From assembly GCA_017887445.1 (NCBI GenBank), contig JAGHIA010000181.1, positions 1 to 59,604 of the forward strand: 59,604 nucleotides of DNA. The letters run 5' to 3'. The position numbers and the translations under genes are program-made. How positions within the stretch are numbered: the first letter of the stretch is position 1; every line of letters begins with the position of its first letter. Under the pieces are notes generated by a model. That model was not told the DNA's origin. It searched no databases and worked only from the letters and a program-made list of their open reading frames with translations. Below are positions 33,417-41,283 of this stretch, in pieces. This stretch comes from Fusicatenibacter sp. (GTDB taxonomy: Bacteria; Bacillota; Clostridia; Lachnospirales; Lachnospiraceae).

Positions 33417-34304
33417 ATGGATATTAATTACGAATTATATAAAGTATTTTATCACGTCGCCACCACCTTAAGCTTCTCGGAAGCATCCAAGCAGCTTTTC
33501 ATCTCCCAGTCGGCAGTCAGCCAGTCCATCAAGGTACTGGAAAAAAAGCTGGGCATCAGCCTGTTTATCCGCAGCACCAAACGGGTACAGCTGACCCCGG
33601 AGGGTGAGACGCTGCTGCGCCATGTGGAGCCTGCGGTGAATCTGATCGCCCGGGGGGAGACGCAGATCCTGGAGGCCGGTCCCATGGGCGGCGGCCAGCT
33701 GCGCATCGGGGCCAGCGACACCATCTGCCGCTACTTTCTTGTGCCGTACCTGAACCAGTTTCACAAAACCTGGCCCAACGTGCATATCAAGGTCACCAAC
33801 CAGACCTCCATCCAGTGTGTGGACCTTCTGGAATCGGGACAGGTGGACCTGATCGTCACCAACTTTCCCAACGCCCGCCTGTCCAGCCAGCTGAACATTC
33901 TCCCCATCCATTCTTTCCGGGACGCGTTTATCGCAAGCCGCGAATACTATCCGGAGCTGGCGGAGGATGTCATCCCCCTGAAGCAGCTGCTGGATTATCC
34001 GATCCTGATGCTGGACCGGAAAAGCACCACCAGCGAATTTCTCCACAGCCTGTTCCAGCAGTATCAGCTGGACCTGGTGCCGGAAATCGAGCTTGGCAGC
34101 AACGACCTGCTTTTGGACCTGGCCAATATCGGCCTGGGCATCGCCTTTGTCCCGGACTACTGCATCGCCCGCCAGAGTACCCTGTTCCAGGTGAAAATCT
34201 GCCAGGAGCTTCCGCCCCGGCAGCTGGTCATCGCCCACAACGCCCATCTTCCGGTATCTCAGGCCTCCAGGGAATTTATGGCCCTTTTCTCAGAGCAGGC
34301 GTAG
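33417..34304 (+). CDS. LysR family transcriptional regulator
   Basis: The 295-residue protein has the LysR helix-turn-helix at residues 15-65 (LSFSEASKQLFISQSAVSQS, then LEKKLGISLFIRSTKRVQLT) and a periplasmic-binding-like effector domain starting GQLRIGASDTICRYFLVPYL. That domain start resembles CysL/CbbR-type members. AAGGAGGA lies before the start. LysR proteins usually control a divergent gene, here lepB, but that is not a typical target, so a remote target is likely. Confidence 0.93.
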   Translation: MDINYELYKVFYHVATTLSFSEASKQLFISQSAVSQSIKVLEKKLGISLFIRSTKRVQLTPEGETLLRHVEPAVNLIARGETQILEAGPMGGGQLRIGASDTICRYFLVPYLNQFHKTWPNVHIKVTNQTSIQCVDLLESGQVDLIVTNFPNARLSSQLNILPIHSFRDAFIASREYYPELAEDVIPLKQLLDYPILMLDRKSTTSEFLHSLFQQYQLDLVPEIELGSNDLLLDLANIGLGIAFVPDYCIARQSTLFQVKICQELPPRQLVIAHNAHLPVSQASREFMALFSEQA

Positions 34305-34332
34305 CGGACTGTGCCAGAGCGCGCTTGAACAT

Positions 34333-36753
34333 TCATTCCTGCCAGAACGCGCGGACTGCCTCTCCCGTCTGGGCGGCAGTACATATGCGGCAGTTTCTCC
34401 ACTCCCGGGGAAACAGCGCCTGATACTCCCTGTGGAGAAACCGTTCGTCCAGCAGCAGGATCACGCCCCGGTCGCTGGTGGTCCGTATCACCCGGCCCGC
34501 CGCCTGGAGCACCTTGTTCATGCCCGGAAAACGATAGGCATAGTCAAAACCGCTCTCATGTCCCGCGTCGTAAAACTGCTTGAGGATTTCCCGCTCGATC
34601 CCCACCTGGGGAATCCCGGTACCCACAACCGCGGCGCCAATCAGCTTCTCTCCGTCCAGGTCGATCCCCTCGGAAAAGATTCCTCCCATCACGCAGAAGC
34701 CCACCAGCGTATGACTCCCGCCGCCGGAAAACGCCTGCAGAAATTCCTCCCGCTCCGTCTCGCCCATGGACGGCGTCTGCATAAGAACCTCCGTGTCTGT
34801 GCCCGCAATCTGGTCCATATAAAATTCATACACATCATTCATAAGCCGGTAGGACGGGAAGAAAACCATATAATTTCCACGCTTCTGGGAAATCATCTCG
34901 TCGAGATAGACCGCGATCTTCCGGTATTCCTCCGGGCCGCGGCGCGTGTATCTGCTGCTCACCTGGGCGCCGATCAACAGACAGCGGTTTTTCTCCGAAA
35001 ACGGCGAATCCACATACACCGCATAATCGTCCTTGTTGGTGCTGAACAGCTTCTTATAATATTGGATCGGCAGCAAGGTGGCGGAGAAGAACACCGCCGA
35101 GCGCCCTTTGTTCAGACACTGCTGCAGATTGGCCGCCGGATTGACACACAAAAGCCGCAGCTGGAACCTTCCGTCTTCCAGAAAACTGGTGTAGATCCGG
35201 TAATTCTCGTCCACCAGCTCGCTGATCCCCACAAAATTCCGCACACGAAAATAAAACTCCAGCACACGGTCCGCCAGCTCCCCTTTCCGAACCCGCTCCA
35301 TAAAGGATTCCAGCTCGCTCAGAAGATTCAGAAGGGCCAGGACAAACCCGGAAATACTGTCTAGAAGCGCAAACGTTTCACACTCCCGCTTGTACGCCAA
35401 CAGCTGCCGGTTGCACCGTTCCAGGGCCCGCTCCAGTCCATGCTCCGCCGCGTAGGGCCTTAGCTCCCGCTTCATTTCAAGAAACTCTTCCTTTATCAGT
35501 GAAGCGCTGAACATCTCCCGTCCACGGTCCACAAGATTGTGGGCCTCGTCGATGAGAAACAGATAGTCCCCTTTGTTCCCTTCCCCGAAAAAGCGCTTCA
35601 GCCGCACGTTCGGGTCAAACACATAATTATAATCGCAGATCACCGCATCGGTCCAGGAGGCCACGTCCAGCTGCATCTCGTGGGGACATACCTGCCACTT
35701 TTCCGCCTGGGCAGCCAGCGCCTCCCGGCTGTAGTCCTCCCCTTCCGTGAGCATCTCAAACACTGCCTGATTCACCCGGTCAAAATGTCCCCTGGCCCTT
35801 GGACACGCGTCAGGATTGCAGTGCATCTCCTCGCAGGCGCACATTTTCTCCTTGGCCGTGAGAGTCACCGCCTTCATCTGCAGTCCCTTTTCCTTCAGGA
35901 TCGCGAAAGCCTCCTGGGCCACGGTCCTTGTGATCGTCTTGGCCGTCAGGTAGAAAATCTTGTCCCCGCAGCCTTCTCCCACAGCGCGTACCGCCGGAAA
36001 CACGGTGGACATGGTCTTTCCGATGCCCGTAGGCGCCTGGACGAACAGCTCCTTTCTGCGCAGGATCGTCCGGTAGACACCGCTGACCAGCTCCCGCTGG
36101 CCCGGCCGGTAGGGAAACGGAAACTCCAGTCCCTGCATGGACGCGTTCCGCTTTTTCTGCCACTGGTACTGAAACTCCGCCCACTGATAATACTCGTCCA
36201 GAAGGCTGTCAAACCACAGTTCCAGCTCCTCCAGGGAATAGGAAAACAGGAAGTGGCGGATTTTCCGGTTGGAGGTTTCCGGCCGCACGTCCTCTTTGGT
36301 CAGAGCCTCCATGGGCCGGCCCTCCTCCGTCTCCAGGCGGCAGTAGGTCATCAGCACCCGCATGGATGTCTGATGCTTTTCCAGTCCGTAGAGATAGGCA
36401 TAGCATTTGGCCTGAGCCAGATGCACCGGCACCGGCTCCTCCAGGCTTTCCAGGTCCCGGAAAACGCCCTTGATCTCCTCCACCAGAAAACCGCCGGCCT
36501 CTTCCAGGATCCCGTCGGCGCGCCCTTCCACCCGCAGGGTAAAATTTTCGTATTCTTTTTCAAAACTTAAAGGAACCTCCGCGTGATAAAACGGTCCCAT
36601 CTTCTTCTGGATCCTCTGATGGGCGCGGGTTCCCGCCTGCATGGCATCCTTGTCCGAAACGCCGCCTCTGCGGTCGTCCAGGTCGCCGCTGCGCAGCAGA
36701 AATTCCACCAGGTTCCGCACCGATATCCGGATCTTTTTCTTATCCTCTTCCAC
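34333..36753 (-). CDS. RecB-like nuclease fused to XPD/DinG-type helicase
   Basis: The 806-residue protein has two parts. Residues 1-200 form a PD-(D/E)xK nuclease of the RecB/Cas4 type: the GTRAH motif with His45, Asp80 in VEGRADGIL and Glu93-x-Lys95 in VEEIKG. Residues 205-806 form an XPD/DinG superfamily 2 helicase: Walker A APTGIGKT at 240-247, cysteines at 305, 307, 312, 317 and one in WQVCPHE that could hold a 4Fe-4S cluster, the DEAH box in LFLIDEAHNL, and the C-terminal motif QAAGRVIRT. It is probably a DNA repair enzyme working on 5' tails. No other repair gene is adjacent, and it has its own region upstream with a terminator from the HPr-like gene. Confidence 0.9.
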   Translation of the reverse strand: MEEDKKKIRISVRNLVEFLLRSGDLDDRRGGVSDKDAMQAGTRAHQRIQKKMGPFYHAEVPLSFEKEYENFTLRVEGRADGILEEAGGFLVEEIKGVFRDLESLEEPVPVHLAQAKCYAYLYGLEKHQTSMRVLMTYCRLETEEGRPMEALTKEDVRPETSNRKIRHFLFSYSLEELELWFDSLLDEYYQWAEFQYQWQKKRNASMQGLEFPFPYRPGQRELVSGVYRTILRRKELFVQAPTGIGKTMSTVFPAVRAVGEGCGDKIFYLTAKTITRTVAQEAFAILKEKGLQMKAVTLTAKEKMCACEEMHCNPDACPRARGHFDRVNQAVFEMLTEGEDYSREALAAQAEKWQVCPHEMQLDVASWTDAVICDYNYVFDPNVRLKRFFGEGNKGDYLFLIDEAHNLVDRGREMFSASLIKEEFLEMKRELRPYAAEHGLERALERCNRQLLAYKRECETFALLDSISGFVLALLNLLSELESFMERVRKGELADRVLEFYFRVRNFVGISELVDENYRIYTSFLEDGRFQLRLLCVNPAANLQQCLNKGRSAVFFSATLLPIQYYKKLFSTNKDDYAVYVDSPFSEKNRCLLIGAQVSSRYTRRGPEEYRKIAVYLDEMISQKRGNYMVFFPSYRLMNDVYEFYMDQIAGTDTEVLMQTPSMGETEREEFLQAFSGGGSHTLVGFCVMGGIFSEGIDLDGEKLIGAAVVGTGIPQVGIEREILKQFYDAGHESGFDYAYRFPGMNKVLQAAGRVIRTTSDRGVILLLDERFLHREYQALFPREWRNCRICTAAQTGEAVRAFWQE

Positions 36754-36784
36754 TGTCCCGTCCTTTCTTTCCCGCGGTTTTATG

Positions 36785-36821
36785 AAAAAAAGGCCGCTGC
36801 ATTTTCTGCAACAGCCTTTTT
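36785..36821 (-). terminator. terminator of the HPr-like gene
   Basis: On the minus strand GGCTGTTGCA pairs with TGCAGCGGCC (two G-U pairs) and is followed by seven T. It lies 115 bases after the HPr-like gene and just upstream of the helicase gene. Confidence 0.8.
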
Positions 36822-36934
36822 CCTTTTGTCTGCCGAAACCTCTTCCGCGCCTTCCGGTCTGGCCTTCCGGCTAAGAAGCGGTTCTGTTTCGATCCACATG
36901 GCTATCCGGCTGGCCGGACAGCTGCAATCCACAG

Positions 36935-37162
36935 TTATGCAACAGCAAACTTCTGCAAAGTACGGTTGAATTCACTGTTTTCTCCATAGCAACGTACGTT
37001 CAGATTGCGGGTCAGGTCCATGCTAAGGATTCCAAGCAGAGATTTCGCATCGATGATGACACGATTATAAAAAATATCAATGTCAAAACTGCATTTGGAT
37101 GCGGCAGCTACGAATTCTTTTACCTCGTCTGCGCTGTTGAACTTTACTTTACTGTTGAGCAT
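36935..37162 (-). CDS. HPr-like protein without the phosphorylatable histidine
   Basis: The 75-residue protein has the HPr fold pattern and the regulatory region DAKSLLGILSMDL, aligning its Ser with Ser46 of HPr. The segment that should contain GLHARP with the active His15 instead reads VAAASKCSFDIDIFYN, so it cannot accept phosphate from enzyme I in the usual way. Like Crh of Bacillus it could act only as a regulator, or have another role. Start at MLNSKVKFN is set by GAGGTGG nearby. It stands alone with its own terminator. The 37163-37480 gap holds only a weak stem followed by T (near 37262) and a decayed family 3 end near 37440. Confidence 0.8.
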   Translation of the reverse strand: MLNSKVKFNSADEVKEFVAAASKCSFDIDIFYNRVIIDAKSLLGILSMDLTRNLNVRCYGENSEFNRTLQKFAVA

Positions 37163-37480
37163 TCTTTCCACCTCTCTTCAAAAGCCTGCTAGATTTTCAG
37201 GTTTTCCATATTATGCCATCACGTCCACAATTTGTCAACCACATTTACTTGTCACCGCACAGCGGCTTTTACCCGCTTTTTTTGTGCAATTCGATAGTAT
37301 TTTACAGGTTTTTCACGAGGTTTTCACAGCGAAACTTTTTCGATTTTCTCTTTCCCGCCGGACCATTCTCAGATCTATGTTCAAACAGGCGGCAAAAAAT
37401 ACCGTAAGATTTTATACTTTTTGTTAAAACGCATCGTTCCGCAACGCTGAATGGTTACCAGCAAGGAAAACGGTTCCCCA

Positions 37481-38308
37481 TTAAGCTTTCAGCACGCTTT
37501 TCAGATCGTCCAGGTAAGTGTTTTCCACGCGGCCAAACGCGCCCTGGTCCACCGCCGACGCGTAAGACGGACATACCGGCATTTTTCCCAGCACCGGCAG
37601 CGAAAGCTCCGCGGCAATCTCATCGATATGGCTTTCGCCGAACACATAAATCTTTTTGCCGCAGTCCGGACATTCCACATAGCTGTAGTTTTCCACGATA
37701 CCCAGCACCGGAATGCTCATCATCTGCGCCATCTTATAGGCTTTCATGACAATCATACGCACCAGATCCTGCGGGGAGGAAACGATCACAACTCCGTCCA
37801 CCGGCAGAGACTGGAACACCGTCAGCGGAACGTCTCCGGTTCCCGGCGGCATATCCACAAACAGATAATCCAGTTCGCCCCAGACTACGTCGGTCCAGAA
37901 CTGTTTCGCCGTGTTGGCGATGATCGGCCCTCTCCAGATGACCGGCTCTTCCTCGCCCGGCAGCAGCAGGTTGATGGACATTACCTTGATGCCGTTTTCC
38001 GTCACCATCGGATATACTCCGTTGTCGTTCACCTGCGCCGGACCCTTCAGGCCGTACATTTTCGGAATCGACGGCCCCGTAATGTCCGCGTCCAGGATTC
38101 CCACCCGGAAGCCTTCCTTCGCCATCTGGTTTGCCAGAGACGCGGTCACCATGGATTTTCCCACGCCGCCTTTTCCGCTGACGATCCCGATCACATGGGC
38201 AATACTGGAATCCTTGTTAAGATCCACATGAAAATCTGGTTTCGTCTTGCTGGGACATCCCTCGCAGCTTTCCTTTGTACATGTTGTGCTGTTACATTCT
38301 TTCGCCAT
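37481..38308 (-). CDS. Mrp/NBP35-type Fe-S cluster carrier ATPase
   Basis: The 275-residue P-loop ATPase has the deviant Walker A VSGKGGVGKSMVTASLANQ, the switch DADITGPSIPKMYGL, DMPPGTGD and the C-terminal CPDCG motif that binds a bridging 4Fe-4S cluster. An N-terminal cysteine stretch (CNSTTCTKESCEGCP) is an added metal site seen in anaerobe versions. It likely delivers clusters to apoproteins. It follows the CsoR-like regulator gene by 30 bases. Confidence 0.94.
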   Translation of the reverse strand: MAKECNSTTCTKESCEGCPSKTKPDFHVDLNKDSSIAHVIGIVSGKGGVGKSMVTASLANQMAKEGFRVGILDADITGPSIPKMYGLKGPAQVNDNGVYPMVTENGIKVMSINLLLPGEEEPVIWRGPIIANTAKQFWTDVVWGELDYLFVDMPPGTGDVPLTVFQSLPVDGVVIVSSPQDLVRMIVMKAYKMAQMMSIPVLGIVENYSYVECPDCGKKIYVFGESHIDEIAAELSLPVLGKMPVCPSYASAVDQGAFGRVENTYLDDLKSVLKA

Positions 38309-38338
38309 TTCCTGTTCCTCTTTTCTTTTATCTTTTCT

Positions 38339-38827
38339 TTATTTTACAAACCGGTCGATGGCCTTGTTCAGTTCTATAATAGCCTGCCGGTCTCCATGCT
38401 CCACCGCATCCACAATGCAGTGCTCGATATGGTCTTCCAGGATGATCTTTCCGGTATTGTTGATGGCCGCTTTCACCGCGGAAAGCTGCACCAGAACCTC
38501 TGAGCAGTCCCTTCCCTCCTCCACCATACGTTTGATGGATTCCATATGGCCGATGGCCCGGGACAGGCGGTTCAGCACGGCCTTGGTGTGCTGATGGGAG
38601 TGCGTATGGACATACCCGCCGCTCCCGTGCGCGTGCGCAGTTCCATCGCTGTGTTCATGCATATGCACAGTCCCATCACTATGTTCATGCATATGCACAG
38701 TCCCATCACTGTGCTCATGCGTATGCGCAATCCCATCACTATGCTCATGCGTATGCGCGGCTTCCCTGCCGTGGGTATGGGTGATCGCGGTTCCGTCATC
38801 CTGTATATGCGTATGCTCCTGACTCAT
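38339..38827 (-). CDS. CsoR-family copper repressor with His-rich repeat arm
   Basis: Residues 79-162 form a CsoR/FrmR-type all-helical repressor. The copper ligands are visible with exact family spacing: Cys108, His133 (in EDHIEHC) and Cys137. Before it lies an 80-residue arm with 22 histidines, made of ten-residue units of the type HEHSDGTVHM repeated four times (residues 27-67). The arm probably binds metal ions. Start at MSQEHTHIQD has GGGAGGAAGG upstream. CsoR normally represses copper export genes; none is next to it, and the next gene on the strand encodes the Fe-S carrier ATPase, so its target may be unusual. Confidence 0.88.
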   Translation of the reverse strand: MSQEHTHIQDDGTAITHTHGREAAHTHEHSDGIAHTHEHSDGTVHMHEHSDGTVHMHEHSDGTAHAHGSGGYVHTHSHQHTKAVLNRLSRAIGHMESIKRMVEEGRDCSEVLVQLSAVKAAINNTGKIILEDHIEHCIVDAVEHGDRQAIIELNKAIDRFVK

Positions 38828-38883
38828 AAACCCTTCCTCCCTGTTGTTTTCCGGCATGCAAAGCGTTTCCGGTTACCGCATCT

Positions 38884-39111
38884 TCACAGTTCAGTAAACG
38901 AATATCTCTGCCGGATCCCGGAGGTGATGATGTCAAAAATAACCGTTCCGTCGTCCTTCACCGTTTTTTCGTATTTCAGCTCTTTATCCCGGAATTTTTC
39001 CCGGATATACTGCTCCGGATCCTCCAGTGTAAGCTCCTCAAAAAAGACATCCCTCATCTGGTTGTTGGCGCAGGAGTTAAAGATCTCCCACACTGCCTCG
39101 TATTCTTTCAT
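38884..39111 (-). CDS. small conserved protein of unknown function
   Basis: A 75-residue acidic protein (MKEYEAVWEIFNSCANNQMR) with no TM or signal segment and no motif that I recognise. It has one cysteine and ends IRQRYSFTEL. It lies between the CsoR gene and the DNA glycosylase gene on the same strand, with GAGG before the start. Codon use and position suggest a real gene. Confidence 0.7.
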   Translation of the reverse strand: MKEYEAVWEIFNSCANNQMRDVFFEELTLEDPEQYIREKFRDKELKYEKTVKDDGTVIFDIITSGIRQRYSFTEL

Positions 39112-39138
39112 CTGCCTCTCCTCCTGAATATAGTATAC

Positions 39139-39648
39139 TCAATCTTTCAGAAAAGACAAGCAAATCTTCCATTGTTCGCATAATTGTTCAAAGGAACACG
39201 CGGCGTTGGCCGGACTTGTGGACGGCAGACGCACCGCCGGTCTCCCCACTGCCGGTTCCTGGTACTTCCGGTAAAGCCGGTCCGAGGTTCCCCCATTGGT
39301 GAAAATCCCCCGGATCCTGGCCGTTTCCAGAATCGGTGTCAGATCGTTGGGCTCCACGTCGCGGATGCTGGCGTCGCTGGACCCCTGGATCGTGCAGGAC
39401 GCGATCACATCCCACACAGCAATCCCATGACTCAGAAGAAACGCCTTCTTTTCCTCCACGGAAACCGGCGCCGGCGCGCCGGTGATCCTGGCCAGAACCT
39501 TCCAGAAGCGGTTCTGCGGATGGCCGTAAAAAAATCCCGTCTCTCTGGATTTTACTGACGGAAAGCTTCCAAGGATCAGAATCCTGGAAGCTTCATTGTA
39601 GAGCGGGGCGATGGTATGGACCTGCCGTGTCTTGGTTTCTTTTTTCAT
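39139..39648 (-). CDS. DNA-deoxyinosine glycosylase, UDG superfamily
   Basis: The 169-residue protein has the uracil-DNA-glycosylase superfamily core: RILILGSFPSVKSRETGFFY, HPQNRFWKVLARITG and the late motif RLPSTSPANA. The first motif (GSFPS) and the HPQNRFW segment match the DNA-deoxyinosine glycosylase group rather than classical Ung or Mug. It would excise deaminated bases as the first step of base excision repair. It is followed by a family 2 repeat on its 5' side. Confidence 0.88.
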   Translation of the reverse strand: MKKETKTRQVHTIAPLYNEASRILILGSFPSVKSRETGFFYGHPQNRFWKVLARITGAPAPVSVEEKKAFLLSHGIAVWDVIASCTIQGSSDASIRDVEPNDLTPILETARIRGIFTNGGTSDRLYRKYQEPAVGRPAVRLPSTSPANAACSFEQLCEQWKICLSFLKD

Positions 39649-39667
39649 CTGTCTCTCCTCTCAGCTA

Positions 39668-39713
39668 AAGTGTGTTTGAAAATTGCAGGAATGAATTTTC
39701 AAACACACTCTAA
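39668..39713. repeat. palindromic repeat family 2, minimal copy
   Basis: AGTGTGTTTGAAAATT and AATTTTCAAACACACT face each other across only GCAGGAATG. This is the shortest complete palindrome of the family. It overlaps the stop codon of the small gene at 39710. Confidence 0.8.
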
Positions 39714-39943
39714 TCCTCGTCGAACGCCACAACCGTATAAAATCCACGGCTGGTCTCCTTGACCTCCTGCACAATGCCGGTCTCCGACTTCAGACGCTCA
39801 TAGGCAGGATAATTTTTACTCATAGCTACGGCCGGCGTGATGGTATAATAATAGGAAGTGGGAAGCGCGCTCTCCGTCACATGTACCTCCTGTCCTTCCT
39901 CCACCAGTCCTTTCCGCTCCATTTTAAATTCCATCAAGCGCAT
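39710..39943 (-). CDS. small conserved protein of unknown function
   Basis: A 77-residue soluble protein with a compact beta-rich sequence ([19 protein letters not shown], then [11 protein letters not shown]). AAGGAGG lies ten bases before the ATG, good support for a real gene. Its stop codon is contributed by, or directly abuts, a minimal family 2 palindrome. I do not recognise a function. Confidence 0.72.
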   Translation of the reverse strand: MRLMEFKMERKGLVEEGQEVHVTESALPTSYYYTITPAVAMSKNYPAYERLKSETGIVQEVKETSRGFYTVVAFDED

Positions 39944-40030
39944 GTTTTATGCGCCTCCTTTCTTTTTCTGCTGCTGCCTGTACAACAACCGCACAAACCG
40001 GGCGGGATTTTCACCTTTCCTGTTGTCTCA

Positions 40031-40066
40031 GAGGTGCTTGAAAGTTTATTCCTACAATCTGCGTAC
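40031..40066. repeat. palindromic repeat family 2, degenerate half copy
   Basis: GAGGTGCTTGAAAGTTTATT followed by CCTACAATCTGCGTACC resembles the left half of the family. It lies just downstream of the Fic gene stop. Confidence 0.45.
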
Positions 40067-40108
40067 CATAAACAGCATATCCGCATAAGTTCCATCTTTG
40101 TATTTTTT

Positions 40109-41101
40109 TCAATTTTTCACATATCTCTGGTTTTTGCTGTTAGGCTTATCGGGAATTGTCATCCGGATCAGGTTTAATTCGACCGCCGGATGCAGATAGT
40201 TTCTGCGAAATCCCTCTCTGGATGTCAGCGCTAATTGATCCATAAGATCTCTGCTTGTATATGGGACATCGTATTCCATGACATTAAGCAGCCTCTGAAC
40301 AGCTTCGGGCAGATACTTATTTTCCCCTCTGAACTGAACGGAAATCTCATCCAGTATCTTGTCAATCTGTGAAAGCATAAATTCAATAAAGATTGTGGAT
40401 TCTCCTGCAGCATGGCATCTGGCAATGTCTGCGTAATATTCCTCCTGGAATTTCTCGATCTGGCTTTCGATCGGAACGTATTCAAAGATTGGCTTCCACT
40501 GGGAAAGAATGGCAGTATGCCATAATCTCGCCATTCTGCCGTTGCCGTCCGAAAAGGGATGGATAAACACAAATTCATAGTGGAATACACTGCTCAAGAT
40601 CAGCGGATGAACCTCCTTTTGTACCATTTTCATCCAACCAAACAGTTCCTCCATAAGCTGAGGCACAAATCGTGCCGGCGGCGCCATAAAAATGCAGCGC
40701 CCGCCGTCGAACACTCCTTCCTCACCAGATCGAAACTTACCAGAATCCTCCACAAGATATTTTGTCATGATCCCATGAAATCGTTTCAAATGCTGCAGGC
40801 TGTAAGGATCGATCTCCGATAAGCGTTCATAGGCAGCATAAGCGTTCTTTACTTCCTGGATTTCTTTTTTTTCACCCAACACCGTCTTTCCATTGATGAC
40901 ATCCCGGACCTGCCCCAGAGTCAGGGAATTGGCTTCAATTTTCAAAGAGGAATGAATGGATTTCATTCGGTTGACTTTTCTCAAATGTGGTTTTGTCTCG
41001 AGATTGCTAACGGCAGCAATACGCCCGATCTTCTCAGAAACAGACGATACATACGCCAGTATATCGTTGGTTATCGTAAAAGGCGGTTTATACTCTCCCA
41101 T
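40109..41101 (-). CDS. Fic-domain protein (AMP transferase)
   Basis: The 330-residue protein carries the full Fic motif HPFSDGNGRMAR and the flap region RCIFMAPPARFVPQLM, so it is expected to transfer AMP to hydroxyl side chains of target proteins. An N-terminal helix SIHSSLKIEANSL resembles the class II inhibitory motif (S/T)xxxE(G/N), with Ser52 and Glu56, which would keep it in check without a separate antitoxin. After residue 235 there is a winged-helix-like C-terminal domain. It has no partner gene and is bounded by a terminator from purH upstream. Confidence 0.93.
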   Translation of the reverse strand: MGEYKPPFTITNDILAYVSSVSEKIGRIAAVSNLETKPHLRKVNRMKSIHSSLKIEANSLTLGQVRDVINGKTVLGEKKEIQEVKNAYAAYERLSEIDPYSLQHLKRFHGIMTKYLVEDSGKFRSGEEGVFDGGRCIFMAPPARFVPQLMEELFGWMKMVQKEVHPLILSSVFHYEFVFIHPFSDGNGRMARLWHTAILSQWKPIFEYVPIESQIEKFQEEYYADIARCHAAGESTIFIEFMLSQIDKILDEISVQFRGENKYLPEAVQRLLNVMEYDVPYTSRDLMDQLALTSREGFRRNYLHPAVELNLIRMTIPDKPNSKNQRYVKN

Positions 41102-41187
41102 AAGAACCCCTCCGTGATCTTGCGTATTATCTTACGCATTATCTTCCTCCATTATACAAATGCCCAATGAAATTTTCAACCCCTTTC

Positions 41188-41235
41188 GCAAAAAACGCTG
41201 CCGTACGGTAAAAACCGGATACGGCAGCGTTTTGC
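41188..41235 (-). terminator. intrinsic terminator of the purO-purH operon
   Basis: AAAACGCTGCCGT and ACGGCAGCGTTTT form a perfect 13-pair stem with an inner CCGGT/ACCGG-like extension; six T follow on the minus strand. It lies 49 bases after the purH stop. Confidence 0.9.
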
Positions 41236-41283
41236 TCATTTTCGCACAGCGCAAACGCAATGTCTGGTTATTATAGTTACATT

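Noticed and set aside
38600-38800. The regular spacing of short repeats as a CRISPR array
   Set aside because: The 30 bp units are contiguous, in frame and encode the His-rich arm; there are no spacers or cas genes.
40109-41101. Fic protein as part of a toxin-antitoxin pair
   Set aside because: No small antitoxin gene is adjacent; the inhibitory helix appears to be in the same chain.
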